Of a stretch of DNA of 64,000 nt, positions 54,090-63,959 are shown in pieces. The stretch spans positions 1-64,000 of the forward strand of contig JBIOWC010000196.1 in the NCBI GenBank assembly GCA_044868105.1. Reading direction: 5' to 3'. The notes under the pieces were generated by a model. The model was given only the letters and a program-made list of their open reading frames with translations, did no database searches and was not told where the DNA came from. Every line of letters starts with the position of its first letter. Position 1 is the first letter of the stretch. The position numbers and the translations under genes were made by a program. This DNA is from JBFMDH01 sp044868105. GTDB lineage: Bacteria; Acidobacteriota; Blastocatellia; UBA7656.

Positions 54090-55091
54090 TCAAAAATTCA
54101 CTCTTCGAGTGCCCAGGCGGCCATCCGCCTGGCGATAAAAAATCAACGCCCGCGTCGCCTGGCGCGTACTTAAAAAGGCCTGAGCTTTTTCAAGGCCTAA
54201 GACCATCAGGGCTTTTGAGAAGACCTCAGCATCCACGCCGCGCGGCGTGATAAGGGTGGCGCTCAAGAGGCCTTCGACCGGGTAGCCGGTGCGCGGGTTC
54301 ATAATGTGACAATAGGTTTTCTCGCCGATTTCAAAAGATTTTTCATGGCAACCGGAGGTCGAGATGGATTGGTCTTTGAGTTCGAGAGTCGCCATCTGGC
54401 GCGAACGATTGGTCGGGTCACTGACCTCGACTTTCCACGCCGCTTGGTCAGGTGGCGTACCGATGGCGCAAATCGAACTGGTGCCTGCGGTGATGAGGGC
54501 TGAGCGCACGCCGCCCTCGCGTAAAATCTCGGCCGCTTTATCTACGGCATAACCTTTCGCAATGCCGCCCAAATCCAGTTCTACGCCTTCACGGTCAAAG
54601 CGAACCGAATGCTTGGCGTCGTTCAGTTTGACATGCTGATAACCGACGCGCGCCATCACAGAGGTTAACTCTTTCGGCTCCGGCACACGCCCCTGGCCTT
54701 TGAAAAACCCCCAGGCTTTCATCAGCGGCCCGACCGTGATGTCGAACGCGCCGTCGGTTGCGCGACTACAGTTCAGAGAGAATTTCAACAAATCGAACAA
54801 CTCTTTTTCGCAAGTGACCTCCCGGTGTGCGGCGTTGCGATTCAAGTAGGTGAGGTCGCTGGTTTCCGAGTAATTACTCATTTGATTATCCAGCCGTTCA
54901 ATCTCTTCAAAAGCGGCTTCAGCGGCTTCGGCCAGGCGCGCGCGACTTTCGCCATAGGCGACAATCTCGAAGGTTGTCCACATCAACCGCCGCGACTGCT
55001 CATATCTGACGAGTTGCGCTTGCCGCGCCGCTAACTGAAACGGCAATCCGTTAACCAATAAGCTGATGAATAAAACCGAGACCTTCATCAT
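54090..55091 (-). CDS. apbE: FAD:protein FMN transferase (ApbE), exported
   Basis: About 333 residues from the ATG at 55091; the longer frame to 55157 has a charged, unlikely leader. A short hydrophobic N-terminus serves as signal. ApbE signatures: DNQMSNYSETSDL near the start, DLGGIAKGYAVDKA, SICAIGTPP and HIMNPRTGYPVEG. Known reaction: attaches FMN from FAD to a Ser/Thr of an exported flavoprotein. No protein with the consensus S/T-G-A-T acceptor is evident in the locus. It lies in the carbohydrate operon next to an exported oxidoreductase, so it could support a periplasmic electron chain. Confidence 0.88.
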   Translation of the reverse strand: MMKVSVLFISLLVNGLPFQLAARQAQLVRYEQSRRLMWTTFEIVAYGESRARLAEAAEAAFEEIERLDNQMSNYSETSDLTYLNRNAAHREVTCEKELFDLLKFSLNCSRATDGAFDITVGPLMKAWGFFKGQGRVPEPKELTSVMARVGYQHVKLNDAKHSVRFDREGVELDLGGIAKGYAVDKAAEILREGGVRSALITAGTSSICAIGTPPDQAAWKVEVSDPTNRSRQMATLELKDQSISTSGCHEKSFEIGEKTYCHIMNPRTGYPVEGLLSATLITPRGVDAEVFSKALMVLGLEKAQAFLSTRQATRALIFYRQADGRLGTRRVNF

Positions 55092-55215
55092 AGTTTTTAA
55101 CGACGCGCTGATTTTTTGCGCCCGAGTAGGTCGCTTGCACACGGCCCGTCTGGCCACCCGAAGTAATCCCTCGTCTGTTCAACTGTCGTCTGAATACACC
55201 CTGGGCGCGTCATCG

Positions 55216-57162
55216 TCAAGTAAGACCATTCGATAATTTGGAAAACCTGCCAATAAAGCCGCCGCCGGCGCGTAAGTCAATCGTCAAAACGGTTGTCGCA
55301 TTGACAGTGGCCTGCTCCAGGTTGACCGCCGCTGCGTCGTCCGGTTTATCGCGCACGAGCAGGGCTTGATACTTGGTCTTATCGAGGAATGAAAGCGCCA
55401 CTTGAATGGTCTTTGCCGTTGCCCCATTGAGCACGGCGAGAAACCACCGGTCACCCTGGCGTCGAGCAAAAGCGGCGATTTCGCCAATTTCACAAACCGG
55501 CAGCGCCAGGGTTTCATCCCAGACGCTCGGCAAACTTTTAATCATCTCGACCGCCGGATTCTCTAAAATATTTTTCGGGTGCGCGCCGTAAATGAGTACC
55601 GGTGAGGTGAAGATGGCCGCCGTGGCAATCTGATGCGCCCAGGAAGTTTCCCGCCGGCGCTCGCCGAAATGCACAGGCGTGTAATCGGCGTGCCCGGCGA
55701 GCAGTCGTGTGAACGGCAACGTCGTATTGTGAACTGCCCGGGTTTGCATGTTGCGATATTCCAAGCCGCGAAGGCCTTCGCGGGTCATTTCATTTGGAAA
55801 GGTGCGCGCTTCGCCCGCGGGTTTATTCGCGCCATGAAAATTAACCATGATGCGGTGCCGGGCCGCGTCTTTGAGCATCGCTTGATAGAGGTCAATAATC
55901 TCTTTCGCTTCGTGGTCAAAAAAATCTATCTTCGCGCCGACCACCCCAACCCGGTTGCAAAGCTCAAAAAAGTTCTGCCGCGCCGCGGCGCTTCGGAGTT
56001 CCTTGCTGTGTTTCCAAAACCACACGCCGACCTGTTGTTGCCGCGAATGCGCAACCAATTCGCGCATCTCATCTTCGCTCCACTTCTGCCAGAAGCCTTC
56101 GACGATGTTGTATTGAAAGCCCAATTTGCCCGCGAGGCTGGAGAAATTTTTCATCTCTTCAAGCGTGTTCTCGCCCCCATCGAGATATTTCCACACCGCC
56201 CGACCGGGCTTGACCCAATCGGTATGCAAGCCTTCAGGAAATAGTTGTTTGTCGGGTGGCGGCGAAACGTTGTGAACGATGTCGCAGTTGACCAGCGCAT
56301 TCAAATCCGCACCGACCATCACCACCCGCCAGGGGGTGATAATCGTGCCGCTAATCACCGCCGGGCGCGACAACCGCTCAACATCGCTTTCGTAACGCAG
56401 CCTGAACGGATAACTGACCGGTTGCGCGTGTCCGAGTTGCGTTTGAAAACCCCCTTGCCCATCGGCGCGCAGTCCCATGCCGCTATAGCCTGCGAGCGCC
56501 GCTTCGGTGATTGCGGCATAGCCGACACCATTTGGCAGTTTGATGGTTAAAGGCGGCGCAGCCCATTCGCCGTTTTTTACATCGGCCATCGCTTTGCGCA
56601 TGTGAATGCCTTCGTAATGTCCCTCAAAATCGTGATACCAGACGGTACTTCCGGGGGCAATCATAAAACCGGTCGCTTCATCCGGCAGGCGCTCTCCTTC
56701 ACCCGGAATAACCTGGCGAAAAGCAATGCCGTTGTTGAAGGCGCGCACCTCAATGGTAAACCGCGTCTGGCTCGCTTTATGGAGCACAGAAATCTTCGCG
56801 CCGCTGGCGCGGTTGACGGCTTCGCTGTGGACGCCACGCCAGGGGTATTTTTCATTCACGTGGTAGGTCTCTCGTTTACCGAGTTCAACGTCGTAACCGA
56901 GATTGACATTGTTGAGGAGAAGGCCGAGGGCTGAGGGTTCAATCACGGCTTTGCCGTTGAATAGAATTCGATAACCGAGTTGCGACGCGGCGCGCCAGAG
57001 CAGTTCAAATTGCACCTTGCCGTCGGGGCTGGCAACTGTGATGGGGTTCGCGGCCAAGATTTTGAACGAAGGCCGAGCGAGTACCCCGATGGGCGCGGCA
57101 AATGTGGCGGCCAGAAAGCTGCGACGCGAAGGGATTCGTGGGTGTCGTTGGTTTTTTCTCAT
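55216..57162 (-). CDS. GH97 glycosidase, retaining alpha-galactosidase-like, exported
   Basis: 648 residues with a Tat-like signal (SRRSFLAATFAAP). The N-terminal beta domain begins ASPDGKVQFELLW. The TIM barrel carries AKIDFFDHEAKE; Asp413 takes the place of the nucleophile in the retaining GH97 branch, and the inverting Glu pair is not seen there. GH97 retaining members cut alpha-galactosides; inverting ones cut alpha-glucosides. So alpha-galactosidase is favoured, and beta-L-arabinosidase-like activity is not excluded. AGGAAAAAGG precedes the ATG. Confidence 0.85.
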   Translation of the reverse strand: MRKNQRHPRIPSRRSFLAATFAAPIGVLARPSFKILAANPITVASPDGKVQFELLWRAASQLGYRILFNGKAVIEPSALGLLLNNVNLGYDVELGKRETYHVNEKYPWRGVHSEAVNRASGAKISVLHKASQTRFTIEVRAFNNGIAFRQVIPGEGERLPDEATGFMIAPGSTVWYHDFEGHYEGIHMRKAMADVKNGEWAAPPLTIKLPNGVGYAAITEAALAGYSGMGLRADGQGGFQTQLGHAQPVSYPFRLRYESDVERLSRPAVISGTIITPWRVVMVGADLNALVNCDIVHNVSPPPDKQLFPEGLHTDWVKPGRAVWKYLDGGENTLEEMKNFSSLAGKLGFQYNIVEGFWQKWSEDEMRELVAHSRQQQVGVWFWKHSKELRSAAARQNFFELCNRVGVVGAKIDFFDHEAKEIIDLYQAMLKDAARHRIMVNFHGANKPAGEARTFPNEMTREGLRGLEYRNMQTRAVHNTTLPFTRLLAGHADYTPVHFGERRRETSWAHQIATAAIFTSPVLIYGAHPKNILENPAVEMIKSLPSVWDETLALPVCEIGEIAAFARRQGDRWFLAVLNGATAKTIQVALSFLDKTKYQALLVRDKPDDAAAVNLEQATVNATTVLTIDLRAGGGFIGRFSKLSNGLT

Positions 57163-57232
57163 ACCTTTTTCCTGAAAATTATTAAAAAAATGGCCCTGCC
57201 TGATTTCAACCCGGGTTTTGAAACCTGCGTTT

Positions 57233-58486
57233 TCACGCTTTCCCCTTGGTCTTTGGAAAGAGCAAATGGCTGCGCTCGGCGGCCTTCATTTCCGGCAGTT
57301 TCGCCAGTAAGGATTGATAGGGGTTATCGCTATATTTACTTGCGGCGCGCCGCAGCAGCGGGAATAACATCTGCGGCGGCCATTCGCCGAGTTGTTGATA
57401 CGGCCATTTCAGTTCGCCCATAGCAAACGGGATAAGAAAATCGAGCGCCCGTCGAATGCCGCGCCCATCGCGGGTTTGAAACTGCCACAAGTCCATACCG
57501 ACGCTTTCACCCAGGGCGGCGAGCTGCATCAAGCCATCAAGATTGCCGACACTGTAGCTCCAGGCTTTGGTGCGCGCCAGTTCCAGCGGTTGCCGACCGT
57601 CGGGCTCAACTTGCAGGGCGATGCGTTTCGCTTTGGCGGTTTGCAAAATCCGCGTCGCAAGGTCGCGCTTGCCGAGAAAGAGCGCAAAGGAGGCCGTCTG
57701 TAGGTCATAATAAGTTCCGTGATTATTCTTGGCGGCGGCTTCGTCGCGTCCGTTTTTGCTCTCCAGCATCCACTCAAGGAATTTGGCGAACCAATGTTCA
57801 ACGCCCTGTTGGTCGGCGCTTGTCCAGTTTTTAGAACCGGCAAGTAAGCCGATGGCGTCAACGACGCGCGTCAGGCCGCGCGTTTCAATGAGGCCAATGC
57901 CGCGCCCGGTGTTGATGCCGGGGATGCCTTGCGCATATTGCAGATTCGCATTCATGCGGGTGGCCCGGTCGAGAAACCAGGCGCGCAGCAAGACCGCCGC
58001 TTTCGCCGCGTATGCTTCATCGCCTTTGAAGTAGTAAGCGAGCGCCAGGGTTTCGACTGCGGTCACCATTTTGTCGAGGCTTTGATGGTCGGAAATTTTG
58101 TTGATTTCAGGATTGCGTTCGCCGTCGCGCCGTAGGTAAGGCCGCCCGTCGGGAGTTTGCGGATTGCGCCAGAAATAGGGCGCTTGACTCATATAATCGT
58201 GTTTATCGCCGCTCGGCGGGGTGGCGGCTTTCGTAACCACAGAGAAGCGTTCTGCGGCGAGCGCGTTTTGCGCTTCGCTTTCAAGTTTCGCAAGCGCCGG
58301 CGCCAGGCTTTTATCGCCGGCGCGCGCGCTCTCTCTTACCGCTTCAAGATGCTTGGCGTTGAGCAGAAAAATTCGCAATTGATGTGCTCGCACGACCGAA
58401 GCCGTGGGGGTGCGTTGAGAGGGGGCTGAAAGCGCCACCAGCAGAATCAGTAGACCGGTCTGTAACAGACATCCGATGGTTTTCAT
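57233..58486 (-). CDS. Secreted polysaccharide lyase, alginate-lyase fold, second copy
   Basis: 417 residues from the ATG at 58486 (an upstream frame reaches 58540 but has no signal). Signal peptide LLQTGLLILLVALSAP. It shares the core motifs of the enzyme at 34972: APYFWRNPQTPDGRPYLRRD, RMNANLQYAQGIPG, GRGIGLIE, and KNNHGTYYD. It uses NPQTPDGRPYL where the other has NPNNPQGPYI. Both belong to the PL5/PL38-like clan. Two versions in one locus imply either endo/exo division of labour or different uronate linkages. It lies between GH97 and GH29. Confidence 0.75.
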   Translation of the reverse strand: MKTIGCLLQTGLLILLVALSAPSQRTPTASVVRAHQLRIFLLNAKHLEAVRESARAGDKSLAPALAKLESEAQNALAAERFSVVTKAATPPSGDKHDYMSQAPYFWRNPQTPDGRPYLRRDGERNPEINKISDHQSLDKMVTAVETLALAYYFKGDEAYAAKAAVLLRAWFLDRATRMNANLQYAQGIPGINTGRGIGLIETRGLTRVVDAIGLLAGSKNWTSADQQGVEHWFAKFLEWMLESKNGRDEAAAKNNHGTYYDLQTASFALFLGKRDLATRILQTAKAKRIALQVEPDGRQPLELARTKAWSYSVGNLDGLMQLAALGESVGMDLWQFQTRDGRGIRRALDFLIPFAMGELKWPYQQLGEWPPQMLFPLLRRAASKYSDNPYQSLLAKLPEMKAAERSHLLFPKTKGKA

Positions 58487-58695
58487 ATCCGATTGGTAAA
58501 CCGACTTCTCCTTTGACCACGATTTTCCGTCAATCCGCAAAAGGATGAAGAAGCGACAAGCTCAAAGGGTGAAGAGGCGATTGGGAAAAACCATCCAAAC
58601 AATTTCTCAATCTTGATTCGCAAATCCCTCTGGTCGAAGAAGTGAATGACCATCGAATCGTCAGCTCTTCATTTTTTTCTTGTGCGCTGGCGACG

Positions 58696-60015
58696 CTAGA
58701 CCTGGTCGCGCTCTCTTCGGCGCACGAAGAGTTCATCCTGTTTTGGTTCTGCGTCGCATTCAATGGCAATGGTCGTGATGGGCTCATCCGGCGCGCGCTC
58801 CGGTAGCCCCATAAACTGCACGCGATACTGATCCTGTTTAAATGCGACCTTCTGCCCGCTCGCCAGCAAACTTGCGGATTTGACTTTGTTCAGTAGTCCG
58901 GCGATAGCGACTGTACTGCCGGGCCAAAAATGGACGTGCAGGTAAAGCGTGTTGCCCTTGCGCGAGAAACTGCCAAAGCGGCAGCGGCGCGGCTGACAAC
59001 GGTCAGCGCCATAAAGCGAGCCACCGTTTTTATCCATCCACGCGCCAACGGTGGTGAGGATGCGCAGGGATTCTTCGGGCACTGAGCCATCCGCTTTCGG
59101 CCCGATGTTGATGAGGTAGTTGCCGCCATCATGCGCGCAAGTGATGAGGTTGCGAATCACCTGTTTCGGCGTTTTCCAGGCGTCATCGTTTTGGTGATAA
59201 CCCCAACTGTCGTTCATCGTCATACAGGATTCCCAGGCTTTGCCGCCTTCGGCCGCTTCGATGCGCTGTTCGGGGGTGGCAAAATCGCCGGGCAGTTTGT
59301 TGCGATTGTTGACAATAATGTCGGGCTGCAACTCGAAGACCATATGATTCATCTTCTCAGACTCCCAACCCTTGGCGTCCAGCGGCCACGAGACGTCGTA
59401 CCAGAGAATGTCTATCTTGCCGTAATTGGTCATCAGTTCGCGCAGTTGCGTGTGAATGTAATCCACAAAACGCCGTCGCGCCGCTTCATCTTCGGCGCAG
59501 CGGGCGCCATCCGGGTGATGCCAGTCCATCAGCGAATAATAAAATCCCACGCGCAAGCCTTCGGCGCGCGCCGCTTCGACATACTCTTTCACCAGGTCGC
59601 GACCGGCAGCTTGTTTAGGAGCGCAGTAGGAGGTGGTTTTGGTGTCAAAGAGGCAGAAGCCTTCGTGATGCTTGGTCGTCATCACCATATACTTCATGCC
59701 GGCGCGGCGCGCCAGACGTGCCCACTCGCGCGCCGCATTCGGTTTCGGTTTGAACTGTTTTGCCAGTTGCGCGTACTCCGTAACCGGAAGGCCTTCCATC
59801 TCCATCACCCATTCGTGGCGCCCGACGACGCTGTAGAGCCCCCAGTGGATGAACATGCCAAACTTGGCCTCGTGCCACCATTGCAGGCGGCGAGCCCGGT
59901 CGCTTTGTTCGTCAGGGCTTGGTCGCGCCGCTGCAGTAGATAAATCGGCGGCGGCAAGCGCCGCCCCCGCTCCGAGTAATTTGAGATAATCACGTCGGGA
60001 TAGGTCTTTGTGCAT
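58696..60015 (-). CDS. GH29 alpha-L-fucosidase, exported
   Basis: 439 residues. Tat-like signal SRRDYLKLLGAGAALAAA. GH29 motifs: KFGMFIHWGLYSV, TTKHHEGFCLFDTKTT, RVGFYYSLMDWH and DILWYDVSWP, where Asp207 is the nucleophile. Known reaction: retaining hydrolysis of alpha-L-fucosides. Together with GH95 it forms a pair of fucosidases with different stereochemistry. GGAG precedes the ATG. It is the first enzyme gene after receptor 1. Confidence 0.92.
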   Translation of the reverse strand: MHKDLSRRDYLKLLGAGAALAAADLSTAAARPSPDEQSDRARRLQWWHEAKFGMFIHWGLYSVVGRHEWVMEMEGLPVTEYAQLAKQFKPKPNAAREWARLARRAGMKYMVMTTKHHEGFCLFDTKTTSYCAPKQAAGRDLVKEYVEAARAEGLRVGFYYSLMDWHHPDGARCAEDEAARRRFVDYIHTQLRELMTNYGKIDILWYDVSWPLDAKGWESEKMNHMVFELQPDIIVNNRNKLPGDFATPEQRIEAAEGGKAWESCMTMNDSWGYHQNDDAWKTPKQVIRNLITCAHDGGNYLINIGPKADGSVPEESLRILTTVGAWMDKNGGSLYGADRCQPRRCRFGSFSRKGNTLYLHVHFWPGSTVAIAGLLNKVKSASLLASGQKVAFKQDQYRVQFMGLPERAPDEPITTIAIECDAEPKQDELFVRRRERDQV

Positions 60016-60057
60016 GGTAATTTGTCGCTCTCCTTACTTAAGAAGTTAATCCTCAAC

Positions 60058-63000
60058 TTAGAAGTTAATCCTCAACGAGCCTTGCATAATGCGCGGCGAG
60101 CGGGCCGAAATGGGCGCGCCAAACCGCGTATTGGTCTGTTTGCCAGCGGCATCGAAGGTCATCGCTCCATCAATGTCGCGGAAATTCACCCGGTTGAAAA
60201 GATTGTAAGTCTCCCAACGAAATTGCAAACGATGCCGCTCACCAAGCGGAATATTTTTGAAAAATGCCAGGTCGGTATTGAACGACGCCGGAAGACGAAT
60301 CGAGTTCCTCCCCAGATTGCCAATGGCCCCGGCAGTTGTGGGCTTGACGAAACACGAGGTATCAATCAGGTACTCGGTTCCGGTCGGGTCGCGCAGATAG
60401 GTTTTCTGATTCGGGTCACAAATCAGATTCGGACGGGCATTGATTGAACCGCCGGTGAAGTCTGTGATATTCGTCGCTCCCGCCGTCCCGGCAAAGGTCC
60501 AGTTCAACCCGGTGCCGGTGCCAAAGACTTTCGGTTTGCCGCTCGCATAAGAGGTGGTGCCGGAAATTTGCCAGCCATCGAAGAGCGCTTTGACGAAGCC
60601 CTTTTCCCACAGTCGGCTGAGCCCCGGCAGGTCCCAGATGTAGTTAATGGTAAAAATGTGCGGCTGATCGAAGTCCGCCGGCCCATAATTGAACGCCCGG
60701 TAAGGTCGCCCATTAAAAACATCCGAAGAATCGTCATTGGCATAATCAAAGGTCTTTGACCAGGTATAGGCAATGCCATACTGAAAGCCATGCGTATAGC
60801 GGCGATTGACCTGAACCTGTAGCCCGTTATAGTTCGAGGAACCGGCGTAGACGACGGTGGTGATCGCCCCGTAACCTTGATAGGGTCGCAGGAAATTATC
60901 GGCCAGGGCTCCGGTTTGATTCGGTCCGTTTATGCCGACCGCCGCAAACGGATTGCGATTTTCCGGGTGCAGATTCAGGAATTTCGCGCCGTCGGGAACC
61001 TGATTAATATCGCGGCGCTCTCCGAGGTGTCGGGTGAGCGAGCCCACATAACTGACCTCCATCACCGTCTGCAAACCGATATCCTGTTGAATGCCGAACG
61101 AGAAGTTGTAAGTTGTCGGGGTATGCGAGTGGCTCTCAACCGCATTGATTGAACTCGGCGAATTGAGCGCCGTGCCGACCAGATTAACCAGGTTGTCGAT
61201 GTTGCCAAAATCAATTGTCAGATTGGTCTGAAACGGTTGGTTGTTGACCAGGTTGCCGCCCGTCGTGCCGCCACCGGCGCGCGGCGCATGATAGACGCCG
61301 CCCATCGCGCGTAGCACGGTCTTCCCTTTACCCAAAATGTCCCAGGCTAAACCGAAGCGCGGTTCCCAATCAATCGGCTGAACATCTTTGAAACCTTTGG
61401 GCGTACCCGATTCACCGGCTAGCGCTAGTCCATTATTCGGGTCGCCGCTTCCTAAAACGAAAGTGCCAACCAAGTTGGTGTTGGTAAACAGTTGCCCGGT
61501 ACGCGGGTCCTGGGCGCGACGGTTAGCGGTTGCACAAGCCGCGGTCGCCGGCGTGCCGCCGACGCAGAACGGACGATAGAGCAGTTGCGCTTTGGCCGGG
61601 TCAAAGCGCACCGGATCAAAGTTTGAGGCCAGGTCATCGCGCTGTCGCCATTGCGTGTGATAGCCCAGGCGCAAGCCATAATTCAAGGTGAGTTGTCGGT
61701 TCACTTTCCACTGGTCCTGCGCGTACCACTGCAAAAGGACAATCTCCAGATTGGTAAAGGGACGTGAATTCGATTCCTGATAACTTCTGAAATTACCGGT
61801 GAGCGCATTTGCATAAGCATAGCCGGTGTTGCCAAGAGAGGCCGAGAAGGCGCTATCGGTGCCGCTGAAATTGAAGACTCCGGACCATTGCCCGCCCGGC
61901 GCTTCGCCGTTCAGCACCCGTTCATAATAGGCGCCGAATTTATAACTGTGCTCGCCGCGCGTGATGGACAGGTTATCGGCAAACGAAGGGCGAATATAGT
62001 CATTGCCGGTTTCGCCCCAGCGGTCAAGCCAGTTGATGTTGGCCGGCGTACCTTGAACGCCGCTCCAATTGGTCGCTCTGGGGATGGTGCCGAGCCGGTT
62101 GTTATCGGGGAAGAGTTGCGGCGCCGTATAGTTCAAGGCGCTGCGTTGCAGGCGTTCAATCTCGCCATCGGAAGGCACAAAGCCTTCGGAATCATGGCGC
62201 ATCCCAAAATTGAATTCATTAACCATCGTTGGACTGAAGATATGCACCCAGTTGGCCGACCAGCCATTGTCTTTGTAAAGGTAATGCGAACTGATGCCCC
62301 AGCGGTTTTCATCATTGCCGGGCCAGCCCGAAGTTCCGGTGCCCTCGTTATCCGATGTCCACCATTGCGCCTTCCAATAGATGCTGTCTTTATTCGATGG
62401 CTTCACATCAAAACGAATCACCTGACTGCGTTTGGGAACATCAACCGGGCTTTGCACCACATAATTAAACGCCCCGCCGGTTGCGGTGCGCCCGCCGGGC
62501 GTATTGGGTAAGGGAAAATAATTGAGCAACGCTTGCCCGCTCTTATTAATGCGGGATTGCGGAATGATATTCAAGCCAAGGGGATTGGCGGCCGTGGCGC
62601 GCGACGGGTCGCGAAAACAGGCGCTTTGGTCGGTGGCGCTGCAGTTGCCCGTGCTAATCAACGGGTCGCGAACAAAAACTTTCGCGCCGGTCGAATTCAC
62701 CGACTGCGAGAAATCGCCGGCGCGTTCGAGCGCTGTCGGCATCGTGACAAAACGCGGGTCTTGCGGCGTAATCTGGTGGGGTCTTTCATAGGAATAAAAG
62801 AAGAAGAGTTTATCTCTGGTCTTGTTGGGAAAGAGTTTCGGGACTTGCACCGGGCCGCCGAAATTCAGTCCCCAGATGTTGTGCCGATAGAGCGGCCGCC
62901 CGAGCCCCGCTTTGTTATTGAAAAAAGGCGCCGCGTTGAGCGCTTCGTTGCGAATGAAGTAGTAGCCGGAGCCGGCGTAGTGGCGATTGCCGCCTTTCGA

Positions 63001-63744
63001 GACCAGATTAATCAGCGCGCCGCCATTGTTGCCGTACTCTGCGTCATAGTTATTGCGCAAGACCTTGACTTCGGCGACCGCATCCTGATTGATCGTCATA
63101 CTCAATTTGTTTGAGCCGCTCGGTTCACTGGCATTCAATCCATCAACCGAAGCGACGGTGGAGCGGCCGCGTTGCCCGGAAATGTTCGGCAGGTCGGTGC
63201 CGAAGCCTTCGCCCACCGCTTCGATGTCGTCGTTATTCGAGGTTCCGGGTATCAGCCTGAGGAGCGAGGTCACATCGCGTCCTTTGGTCGAAATCAAGGC
63301 AATCTGATCGGCCGTCAACCGCGCCGTCAGGTCGCTTGATTGGGTTTCGATTCTTGTCCCTTCAGTGGTGATGCTGACCGTTTCGCTCACCTGTCCGGGT
63401 TTGAGTTCGAGATGACCAAGCGCCAGAATTTCGTTGGCGCTCAAAACAATTCTCTTTTGTTCGAGCGTCTGAAAACCCTGCTGTTCGATTATCACCGTAT
63501 AGGTGCCTGGTTGAATTGCCGCGAAACTGAATCTCCCCTCATCGTTTGCCGTAAGCCCACGCACATTGCCCGTTTGTTCGTTGACCAGCTTGATGGTAGC
63601 TCCGGCAATAATAGCCCCCGAAGCATCAACGACGGTGCCGGAGATGGTGCCGGTAACCGTTTGACTGAAGGCCGCGCTCGCAGGCAGTCCGACCATCAGC
63701 AACGCCATGAAAACTGTTAAGCAGTTTTTCCTGAAATAAGCCAT
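60058..63744 (-). CDS. TonB-dependent receptor 1, Oar-like with carboxypeptidase-regulatory domain
   Basis: 1228 residues. Signal peptide MVGLPASAAFSQ, then ISGTVVDASGAIIAGATI (CarboxypepD_reg), plug domain (SDLTARLTADQIALISTKGR) and a barrel ending SLRINF. The same architecture as receptor 2 at 45426 but clearly diverged, so the two are old paralogues or imports with different glycan ranges. AAAGGAG precedes the ATG. It opens the carbohydrate locus; its promoter should lie in 63745-64000. Confidence 0.9.
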   Translation of the reverse strand: MAYFRKNCLTVFMALLMVGLPASAAFSQTVTGTISGTVVDASGAIIAGATIKLVNEQTGNVRGLTANDEGRFSFAAIQPGTYTVIIEQQGFQTLEQKRIVLSANEILALGHLELKPGQVSETVSITTEGTRIETQSSDLTARLTADQIALISTKGRDVTSLLRLIPGTSNNDDIEAVGEGFGTDLPNISGQRGRSTVASVDGLNASEPSGSNKLSMTINQDAVAEVKVLRNNYDAEYGNNGGALINLVSKGGNRHYAGSGYYFIRNEALNAAPFFNNKAGLGRPLYRHNIWGLNFGGPVQVPKLFPNKTRDKLFFFYSYERPHQITPQDPRFVTMPTALERAGDFSQSVNSTGAKVFVRDPLISTGNCSATDQSACFRDPSRATAANPLGLNIIPQSRINKSGQALLNYFPLPNTPGGRTATGGAFNYVVQSPVDVPKRSQVIRFDVKPSNKDSIYWKAQWWTSDNEGTGTSGWPGNDENRWGISSHYLYKDNGWSANWVHIFSPTMVNEFNFGMRHDSEGFVPSDGEIERLQRSALNYTAPQLFPDNNRLGTIPRATNWSGVQGTPANINWLDRWGETGNDYIRPSFADNLSITRGEHSYKFGAYYERVLNGEAPGGQWSGVFNFSGTDSAFSASLGNTGYAYANALTGNFRSYQESNSRPFTNLEIVLLQWYAQDQWKVNRQLTLNYGLRLGYHTQWRQRDDLASNFDPVRFDPAKAQLLYRPFCVGGTPATAACATANRRAQDPRTGQLFTNTNLVGTFVLGSGDPNNGLALAGESGTPKGFKDVQPIDWEPRFGLAWDILGKGKTVLRAMGGVYHAPRAGGGTTGGNLVNNQPFQTNLTIDFGNIDNLVNLVGTALNSPSSINAVESHSHTPTTYNFSFGIQQDIGLQTVMEVSYVGSLTRHLGERRDINQVPDGAKFLNLHPENRNPFAAVGINGPNQTGALADNFLRPYQGYGAITTVVYAGSSNYNGLQVQVNRRYTHGFQYGIAYTWSKTFDYANDDSSDVFNGRPYRAFNYGPADFDQPHIFTINYIWDLPGLSRLWEKGFVKALFDGWQISGTTSYASGKPKVFGTGTGLNWTFAGTAGATNITDFTGGSINARPNLICDPNQKTYLRDPTGTEYLIDTSCFVKPTTAGAIGNLGRNSIRLPASFNTDLAFFKNIPLGERHRLQFRWETYNLFNRVNFRDIDGAMTFDAAGKQTNTRFGAPISARSPRIMQGSLRINF

Positions 63745-63942
63745 GCTACTTCTCCTTTCACAAGTATCCTCTTAGAGAGCCTGTCCAATTCCGGTTCAGG
63801 CAAAACGCGCGCGTGGTTCAGCTATGGCGCTTGCGCAAAGCCCTCTTCAATAAGCGCCTCGGTCTGCGCTTTTTTGTGGGATCATTTAGAGAGTACGATT
63901 ATGGATTTTGATTTCGCCGGCCGCGTTGAGTCGCGGCTTTCT

Positions 63943-63959
63943 CATAGCTTGAAGCTATG
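63943..63959. promoter_or_regulatory. 17-bp palindrome upstream of receptor 1, candidate operator
   Basis: CATAGCTT-G-AAGCTATG is an almost perfect palindrome about 200 bases before the receptor gene on the minus strand. A binding site for a dimeric regulator is possible; a small dispersed hairpin is the alternative. I see no clear promoter boxes around it. Confidence 0.35.
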
